Assembly (NCBI GenBank): GCA_900316555.1
Contig: ONDL01000014.1
Span: 1 to 47,258 of the forward strand
Source: an uncultured Eubacteriales bacterium
Lineage (GTDB): Bacteria; Bacillota; Clostridia; Oscillospirales; Acutalibacteraceae
Reading direction: 5' to 3'
Length of the DNA stretch: 47,258 nucleotides
This document shows, one piece after another, positions 16,591-24,929 of the stretch. The number at the start of each line of letters is the position of its first letter. Position 1 is the first letter of the stretch. A model generated the notes under the pieces. The model did no database searches, had not been told where the DNA came from, and saw nothing but the letters and a program-made list of their open reading frames with translations. Position numbers and translations under genes: made by a program.

Positions 16591-16982
16591 TTGTTTATGA
16601 AGTATTTGATTATGTCCTGTCTGGTGACGATGCCGATGAAGGTTCCCAGGTCGTCGACTACGGGAACAAAGTTCTGGTTCTCGGCGCGCTCAAAGAGGGT
16701 GTCCATGCTGACGTCTACACGCACGGCTGGATTGAAGTCGGGACGGAGGATATCGCGGATATAGTGCTTGCCCTTTGTGAGTATCGAGTTGTCGCGCTTG
16801 TCGAGAATGTAGTAGAGGAAATCGCCCTCGCTGACGGTGCCGACGTACCTTCCGCTCTCCGAAATCACCGGAATAGCGGTGTAGCTGTGGGCGCGCATCT
16901 TCTCCATACCCTGTCGCAGAGTGTTGCTGTCATAGATGTATTTTACGGTTTCCTTTGGCTTGAGAAGCATTAAAACATTCAT
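16587..16982 (-). CDS. Tandem CBS-domain protein
   Basis: The 131-residue protein is just two CBS motifs. The first runs about 10-65 (MEKMRAHSYTAIPVISESGRYVGTVSEGDFLYYI is split across the motif) and the second about 75-130 (MDTLFERAENQNFVPVVDDLGTFIGIVTRQDIIKYF). Such proteins bind adenine nucleotides and sense energy state or regulate a partner. ATG 16982 has AGAGGT upstream; the frame remains open further upstream but overlaps the next gene. It is 2 bases from the membrane-protein gene, so the two are co-transcribed and may work together (inference). Confidence 0.85.
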   Translation of the reverse strand: MNVLMLLKPKETVKYIYDSNTLRQGMEKMRAHSYTAIPVISESGRYVGTVSEGDFLYYILDKRDNSILTKGKHYIRDILRPDFNPAVRVDVSMDTLFERAENQNFVPVVDDLGTFIGIVTRQDIIKYFINK

Positions 16983-16984
16983 GA

Positions 16985-17437
16985 TTACCTCTTCTTGAAA
17001 AACTGAGAAAACAGATAGAGCTCTCCGATGAGATATACGATTCCCGCTGTCATCAGCAAGGTCTTGACCTGGACTATGCCGCTGAAAATCACCGTTACCG
17101 CCGCGACTATGGCGATTGCGAGCGCGACTCCCTTGTTGCCCGTCCTGAAAAACAAGAGCCACAAAAGTACGTAGACAAGCAGCAGCGAGCCTGCGGTAAT
17201 CAGCCAGAAACGTTCCATCAGCGCCTTAGGCTCGGGAAAACCCTGCTCGAGGACTCCGATATTAATAGCCATCAGAAACGCGCTGAAAAATCTGCCTGTC
17301 CGCGCGATATAGACCATGGCGCGGTTGGAATAGTCCGCTGTACTAACTGTATGCGTGCGGGCATAGATAATATGCGGCGCGACAAGAACCGACGCGAACA
17401 GCAGTCCCCAAAGATTGACCACATCAAAAAAGCTCAT
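16985..17437 (-). CDS. Four-helix membrane protein of unknown function
   Basis: The 150-residue protein has about four membrane helices (near 5-25, 45-65, 75-98, 104-140) and ends in KKR. The first loop (APHIIYARTH) and the second helix start (NRAMVYIARTGRFFSAFLMAINIGVLE) look conserved in style, but I recognise no named family. ATG 17437 is preceded by AAGGTAAGGTG. It has its own promoter and leads into the CBS-domain gene. Confidence 0.72.
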   Translation of the reverse strand: MSFFDVVNLWGLLFASVLVAPHIIYARTHTVSTADYSNRAMVYIARTGRFFSAFLMAINIGVLEQGFPEPKALMERFWLITAGSLLLVYVLLWLLFFRTGNKGVALAIAIVAAVTVIFSGIVQVKTLLMTAGIVYLIGELYLFSQFFKKR

Positions 17438-17460
17438 TTAATTCACCTTACCTTGACTCT

Positions 17461-17489
17461 ATTGTATCATACAGTGAAGGATAATACAA
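17461..17489 (-). promoter_or_regulatory. Promoter of the membrane protein / CBS operon
   Basis: On the minus strand TTGTAT (17489-17484), 17 bases, TACAAT (17466-17461), 24 bases upstream of the ATG. Confidence 0.55.
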
Positions 17490-17539
17490 GTGCATGATAG
17501 ATTTGTATAGATTTTTCCCAAATAGTTACAAGTTTGTAG

Positions 17540-17568
17540 TTGCAATTTAAGCCTAAAAATTGTAATAT
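17540..17568 (+). promoter_or_regulatory. Promoter of the YbhN-like / DUF2974 operon
   Basis: TTGCAA (17540-17545), 17 bases, TAATAT (17563-17568), 35 bases upstream of the TTG start at 17603. Confidence 0.55.
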
Positions 17569-17602
17569 TATTAGTATACAATGCTATTAGGAGTAGATTG
17601 TC

Positions 17603-18766
17603 TTGTCTGACATTCCCAAGAAAAAGAAACGGTTCAAAATCAGCGGCACTCTGATTTTCAATATCGCGGTCGCCGTTATTTCGATCTGGCTTATCATCAA
17701 CTTCGTCTGCACCGAAAACGGCCTGATCGATTTGCTAAAGCGTCCCGACAGCTTCAAGTGGGGCTGGGTGATCGTGGGACTCCTGGTTTTTGACTGCAAC
17801 ATGATCATCGACGGCATAGTCACCCAGATTTACCTCCGCGCGGAGTATCCGCATTTCAGATTCTGGGATTCGCTTAAAACCGCGTTCATCGGCGTATTTT
17901 TCGGCGCGGTTACGCCCTCAAACACGGGCGGTCAGCCGATGCAGCTGTACTTTCTCTCTCAGAAAAACGTCCGTATAGGCTACGGCTCGGCGTGTCTGAC
18001 GCAGAAATTCATCGTCTATCAGCTCGTAACGACCTCGTTCAGCATCTTCGCGGTGATCGTGCGGTTCGGCTACTTCCAGACCGCGTTCACAAACTTCTGG
18101 TCGTCCGCGTTTATCGTCGTCGGCTTTGTGGTACAGCTCGCGGTAACGGCGATGTTCCTTATCGTCTGCTTCGCCGAGAGCTTCACAAAGAAAATTATCC
18201 GTCTGGTATATAAAATCATGAAGGTACTGCCCTTCGTCAAGGATCCGATGAAGAAGGTACGCAGCCTGACCCGCGAGTTCAAGATGTTCCACACCGCGAA
18301 CCGCATGCTCATGAGAAACAAGAAGCGCCTGCTGCTTATCTTCCTGCTGGTGCTTATCCAGATCGTCTGCATCATGTCGGTGCCGTACTTCATCTATATC
18401 GCCTTTGATATGCCGCATATCGCCGCGGATCATCATATGCCCGTCGCAAGTCTTTTTGACTTCCTGTGCATTCAGAGCTTCGTGCTCTTCACCTCGAACC
18501 TCGTACCCTTGCCCGGTGCGTCAGGCGGCGCAGAGCTTGCGTTCTCGATGTATTTCAGTGCGTACTTCGTGCTCGGCGGCGTGAACAAGATCAAGCCCGC
18601 TATCCTCTTGTGGCGTTTCATCACCTACTACGGCGCGATGCTGCTCACAGCGCCCTTCTCGTACTACACGAAGGGCAAGAAAAAGACCTCGGAAATCAAC
18701 AAATCAGTGCTCGACGATATTGCCGCGGAGGCGGAAGCGGCGAGTATAGAGGACGACGATGTATAA
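17603..18766 (+). CDS. YbhN / MprF-type (LPG synthase TM region) membrane protein
   Basis: The 387-residue polytopic protein belongs to the lysylphosphatidylglycerol synthase transmembrane family (PF03706 type). The hallmark TPSNTGGQPMQLYFL lies near 105-120 and PLPGASGGAELAFS near 300-313. It lacks the C-terminal aminoacyl-transferase domain of MprF, so it resembles the flippase half only. The start is TTG at 17603, supported by TAGGAG 9 bases upstream; no ATG fits. The last 8 bases overlap the DUF2974 gene. Probably lipid or lipid-linked substrate transport (family-level inference). Confidence 0.9.
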   Translation: MSDIPKKKKRFKISGTLIFNIAVAVISIWLIINFVCTENGLIDLLKRPDSFKWGWVIVGLLVFDCNMIIDGIVTQIYLRAEYPHFRFWDSLKTAFIGVFFGAVTPSNTGGQPMQLYFLSQKNVRIGYGSACLTQKFIVYQLVTTSFSIFAVIVRFGYFQTAFTNFWSSAFIVVGFVVQLAVTAMFLIVCFAESFTKKIIRLVYKIMKVLPFVKDPMKKVRSLTREFKMFHTANRMLMRNKKRLLLIFLLVLIQIVCIMSVPYFIYIAFDMPHIAADHHMPVASLFDFLCIQSFVLFTSNLVPLPGASGGAELAFSMYFSAYFVLGGVNKIKPAILLWRFITYYGAMLLTAPFSYYTKGKKKTSEINKSVLDDIAAEAEAASIEDDDV

Positions 18767-19898
18767 TATTTTTGACTACCTCGAATGGCGCGGCGATTTG
18801 ACATTCGCCCAAACGGGTATCTGCGATGCTGACGCGGTTATCCTCTCGCGCCTTTCATACCTGCCGTTTGACGGCGCAGTCAGCGAAAAATTCGATAGCT
18901 ACACTACGGTCAGTCAGGCGGCTGACCGTATATTTTCAGGCGACACACCTGCCTTTCTCTGGGACGGCGACGACAGGCTGCTGAGCGCTCTTGCGGAGAG
19001 CGAACGCTACCGCGACCTCAGGCTCTGCGGCTACGTCAACGAGGTCGACGACGAACGGCAGATGCAGTTCTCCGCAATGGTGATCGAGCTCAGCGACAGC
19101 CTGCGCTTTATCTCCTTCCGCGGCACCGACAACACCCTTGTCGGCTGGCAGGAGGACTTCAATATGTTCTTCACCTTCCCCGTTGAGTCGCAGATCGAGG
19201 CTAAGAAATACTTCGACGAGGTGACCGCGCGCTTCGGCGGCAGGTTCTGTGTCGGCGGTCACTCAAAGGGCGGCAACCTCGCGGTGTATGTCTCGGCGTT
19301 TTCCGCACCCGAGGTTCAGGACAGGATAGACGCGATTTACAGCATGGACGGCCCGGGGTTTGAGCTTGAGCACATAAAGGACAGCGGATTTGAGCGCATC
19401 GTCGGCAAAATCAGCACCTATGTTCCGCAGTCGTCGATTTTCGGCATGCTCTTTGAGCACGAGGAAAGCTATACCGTAATCAAGAGCAGCCAGAAGGGAT
19501 TTTTGCAGCACGACGTGTACTCGTGGGAAATCAAGCGCGACAGCCTTGTTGAGCTGCGGAGAACCACAGGCACGAGCGCGTTCTTTGACCACACGCTGAC
19601 GCAGTTCATCGGAAAGATGACTCCTCAGGAACGCCGCGACTTCACCGAGGCTATATTCAACATCATGAAGAGCACGGAGGAATACACCTTCGACGATATG
19701 GCGGACAAGCTGATAAAGGATATCCCTGTCATGCTCAAAACCTTTACGAAGCTCGACTCCGAGACGCGCTCGCTTATCGGCGCAAAGCTGCTGAGTTTTC
19801 TGAAAACGGCGGGCGGAAATATCTCGGACATCAATCCGCTGACAAAAGAGAACCGCCAAATCCGCAGGGAACAGAAGCCGCCGAAAAACAAGAAATAG
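18759..19898 (+). CDS. DUF2974 (Mbeg1-like) alpha/beta-hydrolase
   Basis: The 379-residue cytoplasmic protein has the lipase-like nucleophile elbow GHSKGGNLA (Ser169), preceded by FISFRGTDNTLVGWQEDFNM, which forms the oxyanion region, and followed by YSMDGPGFE. This is the DUF2974/Mbeg1-like family of Firmicutes (PF11187), predicted lipases or esterases with no well-defined substrate. The ATG follows GAGGACGACG and lies inside the end of the YbhN-like gene, so the two are translationally coupled. The C-terminal 60 residues are charged and not part of the core fold. Confidence 0.87.
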   Translation: MYNIFDYLEWRGDLTFAQTGICDADAVILSRLSYLPFDGAVSEKFDSYTTVSQAADRIFSGDTPAFLWDGDDRLLSALAESERYRDLRLCGYVNEVDDERQMQFSAMVIELSDSLRFISFRGTDNTLVGWQEDFNMFFTFPVESQIEAKKYFDEVTARFGGRFCVGGHSKGGNLAVYVSAFSAPEVQDRIDAIYSMDGPGFELEHIKDSGFERIVGKISTYVPQSSIFGMLFEHEESYTVIKSSQKGFLQHDVYSWEIKRDSLVELRRTTGTSAFFDHTLTQFIGKMTPQERRDFTEAIFNIMKSTEEYTFDDMADKLIKDIPVMLKTFTKLDSETRSLIGAKLLSFLKTAGGNISDINPLTKENRQIRREQKPPKNKK

Positions 19899-19907
19899 AA
19901 TGATAAA

Positions 19908-19939
19908 GGGACAGCCGTGTGAGCTGTCCCTGATTTTTT
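19908..19939. terminator. Terminator after the DUF2974 gene
   Basis: GGGACAGC - 7-base loop - GCTGTCCC, then TGATTTTTTA. It lies between convergent genes; the exonuclease gene ends inside its T-run. Confidence 0.85.
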
Positions 19940-20696
19940 ATATATCAATCACCAATTCCACCGGGCAATGGTCAGAACCGAATACATCGGTGTGGATATC
20001 CGCGCTGACGAGCTTGTCGTTAAGACATTCCGAGGTGATGAAATAATCTATGCGCCAGCCCGCGTTCTTCTCACGCGCGCGGAAACGGTACGACCACCAC
20101 GAGTAAACGCCCTCTTTGTCGGGGTTGAAATAGCGGTATGTATCCGTAAATCCGCTGCCTAAAAGCACGTTCATTTTTTCGCGCTCCTCGTCGGTGAAGC
20201 CCGCATTTTTGCGGTTTGTCTTGGGGTTCTTTAGATCGATTTCCTTATGCGCCACGTTGAGGTCACCGCAGAGAATAACGGGCTTTGATTTTTCAAGCTC
20301 CTTTAAGTACGAGAGAAACGCGTCCTCCCACTCCATGCGGTAGTCAAGGCGGCGAAGCTCGTTCTGTGAATTCGGGGTGTAGCTGGTCACGGCGAAAAAG
20401 TCCGCAAACTCTGCGGTTATGACCCTTCCCTCTTTGTCGTGCTCCTCTATCCCGATGCCGAGGCGAACCGACAGCGGCTCTTCCTTTGTAAACATAGCTG
20501 TGCCCGAATAGCCCTTCTTCTCGGCGTAGTTCCAGTAACAGTTGTAGCCCTCGGGCGCAAAGTCGATCTGTCCCTGCTGGAGCTTTGTCTCCTGAAGGCA
20601 GAATATATCCGCGTCGATCTCCCTGAAAAAGTCCTCAAAGCCCTTTGTCATACAGGCTCTCAGACCGTTTACGTTCCATGATATCAATTTTTTCAT
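19938..20696 (-). CDS. xth: Exodeoxyribonuclease III (AP endonuclease, Xth/ExoA)
   Basis: This 252-residue DNA-repair enzyme cuts at abasic sites and has 3'-5' exonuclease activity. It begins [14 protein letters not shown] and has FCLQETKL (catalytic Glu), the GYSGTAMF loop, [30 protein letters not shown] and the terminal GSDHCPVEL (catalytic His). ATG 20696 is preceded by AGGAGGT; the open frame extends further but without family sequence. It is transcribed alone from a good promoter. Confidence 0.96.
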   Translation of the reverse strand: MKKLISWNVNGLRACMTKGFEDFFREIDADIFCLQETKLQQGQIDFAPEGYNCYWNYAEKKGYSGTAMFTKEEPLSVRLGIGIEEHDKEGRVITAEFADFFAVTSYTPNSQNELRRLDYRMEWEDAFLSYLKELEKSKPVILCGDLNVAHKEIDLKNPKTNRKNAGFTDEEREKMNVLLGSGFTDTYRYFNPDKEGVYSWWSYRFRAREKNAGWRIDYFITSECLNDKLVSADIHTDVFGSDHCPVELVIDI

Positions 20697-20721
20697 GATA
20701 CTAACCTCCTGATACGCTTTC

Positions 20722-20750
20722 AGTATATCGCAAAACAGAATGTTTCGCAA
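20722..20750 (-). promoter_or_regulatory. Promoter of xth
   Basis: On the minus strand TTGCGA (20750-20745), 17 bases, TATACT (20727-20722). Confidence 0.55.
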
Positions 20751-20782
20751 GCCTTTCGAATACTTTTTATTGAGGTGGTTAT

Positions 20783-21481
20783 GTGTTTGATTTGATTGCA
20801 ATGCTCGGTCAATACGTCTGTTTTTTTATCCTTCACGTCTGCGGCGGCGGTTCGTTCCCGAAGCCACTGAGCGAGAAGCAGGAACGCGAATATCTGCGCA
20901 AAATGCACGAGGGCGACATCGGCGCGCGCAACAAGCTGGTTGAGCACAACCTGCGGCTCGTTGCGCACATCATCAAGAAATACTACGGCGTTCAGACAGA
21001 GCAGGACGACTTGGTGTCCATCGGCACCATAGGGCTTATCAAGGCTATCGACACCTTCAAGCCCGACAAAAACATCCGTCTGAGCTCGTACGCGAGCAGG
21101 TGTATCGAAAACGAGATACTCATGCACTTCCGCAGCGCGAAAAAGACCGCTCAGGACGTGTCGCTCAACGAAACAATCGACACAGACAAGGACGGAAATC
21201 CGCTCACGCTTATGGACATTATGGCGGTGGACGACAACATTCTCGACGAGCTCGACCGTAAGCTCAACGGCCGCAAGCTCGGGCAGTTTATCCGCGAGGA
21301 GCTGACAGACCGCGAACGGCAGATAATAATAATGCGCTACGGACTCGGCGGCAGAGAGCCTATGACACAGAAAAAGGTCGCCAAAATCATGAACATCTCG
21401 CGCTCGTATGTCAGCCGGATCGAAACAAAGGCGCTCAAAAAGCTAAAAAAGCGCTACGACACAAGCTCGAATCTGCGCTGA
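20783..21481 (+). CDS. sigK: Sporulation RNA polymerase sigma factor SigK (pro-form)
   Basis: Late mother-cell sigma factor. The 232-residue protein starts with a hydrophobic stretch (about 1-22) followed by SFPKPLS, the region that in Bacillus pro-sigma-K is removed by SpoIVFB. Then come [38 protein letters not shown] and [17 protein letters not shown] (region 2), and [10 protein letters not shown] with [17 protein letters not shown] (region 4). The start is GTG at 20783 (GAGGTGG 4 bases upstream); an overlapping ATG at 20781 is in a different frame and stops at once. The gene is continuous, with no skin element. It likely drives dpaA/dpaB in this window. Confidence 0.93.
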   Translation: MFDLIAMLGQYVCFFILHVCGGGSFPKPLSEKQEREYLRKMHEGDIGARNKLVEHNLRLVAHIIKKYYGVQTEQDDLVSIGTIGLIKAIDTFKPDKNIRLSSYASRCIENEILMHFRSAKKTAQDVSLNETIDTDKDGNPLTLMDIMAVDDNILDELDRKLNGRKLGQFIREELTDRERQIIIMRYGLGGREPMTQKKVAKIMNISRSYVSRIETKALKKLKKRYDTSSNLR

Positions 21482-21482
21482 A

Positions 21483-21503
21483 AAAGGGCAGCCCTTCGGC
21501 TAC
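21483..21503 (-). terminator. Short terminator-like hairpin at the rnmV end
   Basis: On the minus strand GGGTAGCC - GAAG - GGCTGCCC followed by TTTTTC. The rnmV stop codon lies within its left arm; one mismatch in the stem. Confidence 0.5.
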
Positions 21504-22084
21504 CCTAAGTTTTCAACCAGTTCTTTTAATTCTTCAAAGGAATATAAGCAATTAAGCGCCGTGAGCATGGCGTTTGTCGAGAGGTAGGTCGGCATACTGA
21601 GCTCCTTGAGCAGCGCCTGACGGAGCTTTGCCGAGTTTTCGGTTCCCGTCAGACCGAGAGAGTAGAAATCAGCCTTTGAGATCTCGCGGTCAACGCTCCT
21701 TTCCTCGCCGATGATCGTCGCGCCGCTTTTGCGGATAGCGTCGATTATAACCTCATCACTCACGCCCTCAACGCCGAGCAAGCCCTCCTTGCCTGCCTTT
21801 GCCTTGCGCTTCTCCTTGCCCCCGATCTGCGGAATATAGCAATGCTTCACCTGATCCTTGGGCACGGCTCCGCTCAGAAAATTGCGTATCACAAAGCCCG
21901 CGCCGTCGCTGTCGGTGAAAACAAGTATCCCGCGCGCCGCGGCAATCCTTCGTATCAGGCTGAGCTTCTCGCTGTCCTTAAAAACGCGGAAGCCGTTGGT
22001 TTCGATAATCGGCGAGTCGATGATACCTCGCAGCTTGATTTTGTCGTAACGACCCTCAACGATCACCGCTTCCTTAAGCGTCAT
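21500..22084 (-). CDS. rnmV: Ribonuclease M5 (5S rRNA maturation)
   Basis: The 194-residue TOPRIM nuclease that trims 5S rRNA precursors in Firmicutes. It opens with EAVIVEGRYDKIKLRG (TOPRIM Glu) and has VFTDSDGAGFVIRNFL (Asp-x-Asp) and the HCYIPQIGGKEKRKAK segment typical of RnmV. In Bacillus it precedes ksgA; here it follows holA with an ATGA overlap (22081-22084) and is far from rsmA. Assignment is firm. Confidence 0.93.
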   Translation of the reverse strand: MTLKEAVIVEGRYDKIKLRGIIDSPIIETNGFRVFKDSEKLSLIRRIAAARGILVFTDSDGAGFVIRNFLSGAVPKDQVKHCYIPQIGGKEKRKAKAGKEGLLGVEGVSDEVIIDAIRKSGATIIGEERSVDREISKADFYSLGLTGTENSAKLRQALLKELSMPTYLSTNAMLTALNCLYSFEELKELVENLG

Positions 22085-23118
22085 CGTCTTCCCTCCCTCG
22101 CGGTCAGAAGCAGCTGAGCGATAAGCTGCTCGAGGTAAAGCCGGTCGTTGAGGCGTACGGACTTGAACTTCAAATCCGCGTCCATCAGCAGATCAAGGCT
22201 TTTGCGAAGCGCCTCGGTGCTGACGCGGTTTGTGGAACGCTTCACGCGGTCGAGGACAAAGGTGCGCTTGCCGTAGCCGAAATCCTTTGCCAGCTCGCTG
22301 TTCATCACGCCGCACTCTGCCGCAACGCGGACGCGGTAGGCGTCGATATAGGCGTTTGAAAGCGTGTAGAGCATGGCAATCGGCTCTTCCTTCTGATAGA
22401 AAAGCAAGTCGAGCACTTGGAACGCCTTTTCGCCGTTACCTGCGAGCACAGCATCAGACAGGTCAAAGATACGGCTCTCGAGGTTGACGGTCGCGAGCTT
22501 GTCGATATCCTCAAGGCTGACCTCCTCGCCGCTCGAGTAGGAGCAGATTTTGTCGACCTCGTTTTTCAGGCGCGTGAGGTCGTCGCCGCAGAGTGAAACG
22601 AGCTTGTTCGCCGCCGCGCGAGAAATCAGCTTGCCGTTAGCGTTTGCCCACTTCGCGATGAATTTCTCGACCGTCATGGCATTGGGCTTTTTGAACTCGC
22701 AGACGTCGCCCTTCTTGCCGATTGCCTTAACGATCGCGGAGAGCGTCTTGTACTTAGGCGTGTTCGACGGCAGCGAAATCACGAGAACCGTGCCGTCAAC
22801 GGGATTGGCGCAGATTTCGAGGAAGGTATCGAGCTCGGTCTTTGTCATCATATCAAAGAACGCGTCGCTGACAAGCACGAGGTTGTATTCGCTCATAAAC
22901 GGCACAACCTGCGTCGCCGCCGCCAGCTCGGAGAGGTCGACCTCTCCTGCAAAACGGTGGAAGTTGAAGTCCGACGGAGCCTTGCCCGCAACTGCGTTTA
23001 CGAGCTTATCGGTATAGTTGCGCACATACATCTGTTCCGCACCGTAAATCAGGTACACGGACGAAAATTCGCGCGATTTTATATGCTTTTTTAGATCCGC
23101 TTCGGTGATATTCGGCAT
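22081..23118 (-). CDS. holA: DNA polymerase III delta subunit (clamp loader)
   Basis: The 345-residue delta subunit opens the sliding clamp as part of the clamp loader. It shows SSVYLIYGAEQMYVRNYTDKL (about 19-40), the P-loop-like but degenerate AAA fold, ISLPSNTPKYKTL, LVSLCGDDLTRLKNEVDKI (about 180-198) and the C-terminal helical domain with VSTEALRKSLDLLMDADLKFKS. ATG 23118 follows GAGGGAG; a GTG 12 bases earlier is weaker. It overlaps rnmV by four bases. Confidence 0.93.
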   Translation of the reverse strand: MPNITEADLKKHIKSREFSSVYLIYGAEQMYVRNYTDKLVNAVAGKAPSDFNFHRFAGEVDLSELAAATQVVPFMSEYNLVLVSDAFFDMMTKTELDTFLEICANPVDGTVLVISLPSNTPKYKTLSAIVKAIGKKGDVCEFKKPNAMTVEKFIAKWANANGKLISRAAANKLVSLCGDDLTRLKNEVDKICSYSSGEEVSLEDIDKLATVNLESRIFDLSDAVLAGNGEKAFQVLDLLFYQKEEPIAMLYTLSNAYIDAYRVRVAAECGVMNSELAKDFGYGKRTFVLDRVKRSTNRVSTEALRKSLDLLMDADLKFKSVRLNDRLYLEQLIAQLLLTAREGRR

Positions 23119-23144
23119 AAGCTCCCTCACTTTATCGAAAATTC

Positions 23145-23169
23145 AAGGGTTTGGAAGAACCAAACCCTT
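23145..23169 (-). terminator. Terminator of the hinT-phosphoribosyltransferase operon
   Basis: Perfect 10-bp stem AAGGGTTTGG / CCAAACCCTT with a 5-base loop. On the minus strand it is followed by GAATTTTC; the T-run is short. Confidence 0.7.
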
Positions 23170-23177
23170 TCAAAATA

Positions 23178-23717
23178 TCAGTCCTTGAAAAACAGCGGCA
23201 GCGGCTCGAGGAAGATGATATCATCTCTGTTCTTCGCGTCTCCCTCTGCAAGCACGCACGCCTTGCCGACTACCTCGACCTCGCAGGCTTCCATAAGCTG
23301 CTCGAGCGCAGCAAGGCTCTCGCCTGTGGAGATAACGTCGTCCACAATCAGCACGCGCTTGCCCCTGAGGAAGTTTACGTCGTCCTCGCCGAGATAGAGC
23401 GTCTGGGAGTTCTCGGTGGTGATTGAGTTTACGGTGACATGAGTGCAGTTGCGCATATATACCTTGATGCTCTTGCGCGCGATAACGTACTCGCGGCAGC
23501 CCTGACGGGCCATCTCGTAGCAGAGCGGAATACCCTTTGCCTCGGCTGATACAACTACGTCGTGCTCGGGACAGATCTTGAGCAGCTCCGCAGCAGCCTT
23601 CTCTGTCACCTCGACGTCACCGAACATGATAAACGCCGCGATGTCGAGCTTATCGTTTACGGGGAACATATTCAGTTCGCGTTCTACGCCCGCGATCGTC
23701 ATTTTGTACTTATCCAT
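23178..23717 (-). CDS. Purine-type phosphoribosyltransferase family protein
   Basis: The 179-residue protein has a type I PRT fold with the PRPP loop RVLIVDDVISTGES (about 121-134) and the flexible-loop region before it (SQTLYLGEDDVNFLRG). VVVSAEAKGIPLCYEMAR (about 55-71) resembles adenine PRT. It probably salvages a purine base using PRPP, but the base is not certain and a regulatory role is possible. ATG 23717 follows AGAGGTGG. It lies 12 bases after hinT, and both handle purine nucleotides. Confidence 0.85.
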   Translation of the reverse strand: MDKYKMTIAGVERELNMFPVNDKLDIAAFIMFGDVEVTEKAAAELLKICPEHDVVVSAEAKGIPLCYEMARQGCREYVIARKSIKVYMRNCTHVTVNSITTENSQTLYLGEDDVNFLRGKRVLIVDDVISTGESLAALEQLMEACEVEVVGKACVLAEGDAKNRDDIIFLEPLPLFFKD

Positions 23718-23729
23718 CTCAGCCACCTC

Positions 23730-24071
23730 TTACGCCATTTCGCCGTTGAGCTGCTTGCCGCCGAGAATGTGGAAGTGCAGGTGCTTCACGGTCTGGCAGC
23801 CGTCGTCGCCGCAGTTGTTTACGATACGGTAGCCGTTTGTGAGTCCGAGTGACTTGGCGATTTCGGGAATCTTTGTGAAGATATGCGCCACAACGTCCAC
23901 GTTTTCAGCCGTGATCGCGTCGGCACAGCAGATGTGCTCCTTCGGAACTACAAGCACATGCACAGGCGCCTGCGGATTCACATCGTGGAAGGCGAGGATC
24001 CTGTCGTCCTCATACGCTTTTTTTGACGGAATGGAACCGTCGATAATTTTACAGAAAATGCAATCGTTCAT
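23730..24071 (-). CDS. hinT: HIT-family nucleotide hydrolase (HinT)
   Basis: The 113-residue histidine-triad protein hydrolyses adenosine phosphoramidates such as aminoacyl-AMP. It opens CIFCKIIDGSIPSKKAYED, a zinc-binding-like Cys pair, and carries the triad HLHFH (His97, 99, 101) followed by ILGG. Length is normal. It is the first gene of a two-gene unit with a phosphoribosyltransferase and has its own promoter at 24125-24153. Confidence 0.95.
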   Translation of the reverse strand: MNDCIFCKIIDGSIPSKKAYEDDRILAFHDVNPQAPVHVLVVPKEHICCADAITAENVDVVAHIFTKIPEIAKSLGLTNGYRIVNNCGDDGCQTVKHLHFHILGGKQLNGEMA

Positions 24072-24124
24072 ATCGTTCGCCCCTATTGTAATTATTAATA
24101 AAAGTGCTTAACACATCACTGAAT

Positions 24125-24153
24125 ATTTTACTACTATTTCGGCGAAAAATCAA
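24125..24153 (-). promoter_or_regulatory. Promoter of hinT
   Basis: On the minus strand TTGATT (24153-24148), 17 bases, TAAAAT (24130-24125), directly after the plsY terminator. Confidence 0.5.
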
Positions 24154-24157
24154 GAGA

Positions 24158-24192
24158 AAAAAATCAGCAATCAGTTTGCGCTGACTGCTGAT
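24158..24192 (-). terminator. Terminator of der-plsY
   Basis: On the minus strand ATCAGCAGTCAG - 6-base loop - CTGATTGCTGAT (one G-T pair) followed by seven T. Confidence 0.88.
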
Positions 24193-24200
24193 TTCATTAA

Positions 24201-24929
24201 TTACTTTTTAGCTTTGATTTTCTTTTCCTCGCCGCGGATAAGTCTGCCGATATTATCCTTGTGCTTGATGGTAACGAAGATACCGATTATAAGCGCGGCG
24301 GCGGTGGAGATCACCACATAGGCGATGCTGGGCAGGTTGTCGCCGTAGACAAGCCTGTCGAACAGGAAGGTGGCGATGAATGTATACGGGCCGTAGAGAA
24401 CCGCGCCTGCGATGCTGCCGAGCGAGATTATCTTTGAAATGAGGAACAATATCAGGAAGGTCGCGAGTATCATCAGGAATACGCGCCAATCCTCGGTGAG
24501 CATGAGTGCCGCCGCCGAAACGACGCCCTTGCCGCCCTTGAAGTGGAAGTAGAGTGGAAATGAGTGACCGAGAATGCAGAAGATACCTGCGAGGTATTTT
24601 CCGACGTTTATCACCTGGGGAGCAACCGAGCTGTCACCCGCAATAAGGGTGAACAGCAGTCCGCCGATAAGCACCGCGGCTACGCATTTAAGCGCGTCGC
24701 AGACTATCGTGATGATCGCGGGAACCTTGCCGACAGAACGCAGGACGTTTGTGAAGCCCGCGTTGCCGCTGCCCATGTCGCGGATATCCTTCTTGCCCTT
24801 CGTCCAGATTTTTGTGACGATGACTGCGGGATTGACGCTGCCGATAAGATAAGCGATCACGGCGGTGAGCAGCCATACCCACCAGTATGTGCCGAATGTT
24901 GATGTGATAACCCCTATGACAGGATCCAT
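24201..24929 (-). CDS. plsY: Glycerol-3-phosphate acyltransferase PlsY
   Basis: Membrane enzyme that transfers an acyl group from acyl-phosphate to glycerol-3-phosphate, the first step of phospholipid synthesis. The 242-residue protein has about six helices with the three PlsY motifs: GSVNPAVIV and MGSGNAGFTNVLR (about 50-65), GHSFPLYFHFKGGKGV (about 120-137) and SLGSIAGAVLYG (about 170-181). The ATG overlaps the der stop (TAATG). The C-terminus is Lys-rich. Co-transcribed with der. Confidence 0.95.
   Translation of the reverse strand: MDPVIGVITSTFGTYWWVWLLTAVIAYLIGSVNPAVIVTKIWTKGKKDIRDMGSGNAGFTNVLRSVGKVPAIITIVCDALKCVAAVLIGGLLFTLIAGDSSVAPQVINVGKYLAGIFCILGHSFPLYFHFKGGKGVVSAAALMLTEDWRVFLMILATFLILFLISKIISLGSIAGAVLYGPYTFIATFLFDRLVYGDNLPSIAYVVISTAAALIIGIFVTIKHKDNIGRLIRGEEKKIKAKK

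Noticed and set aside
20783..21481. sigK split by a skin-like element
   Set aside because: The frame is continuous through both sigma regions.
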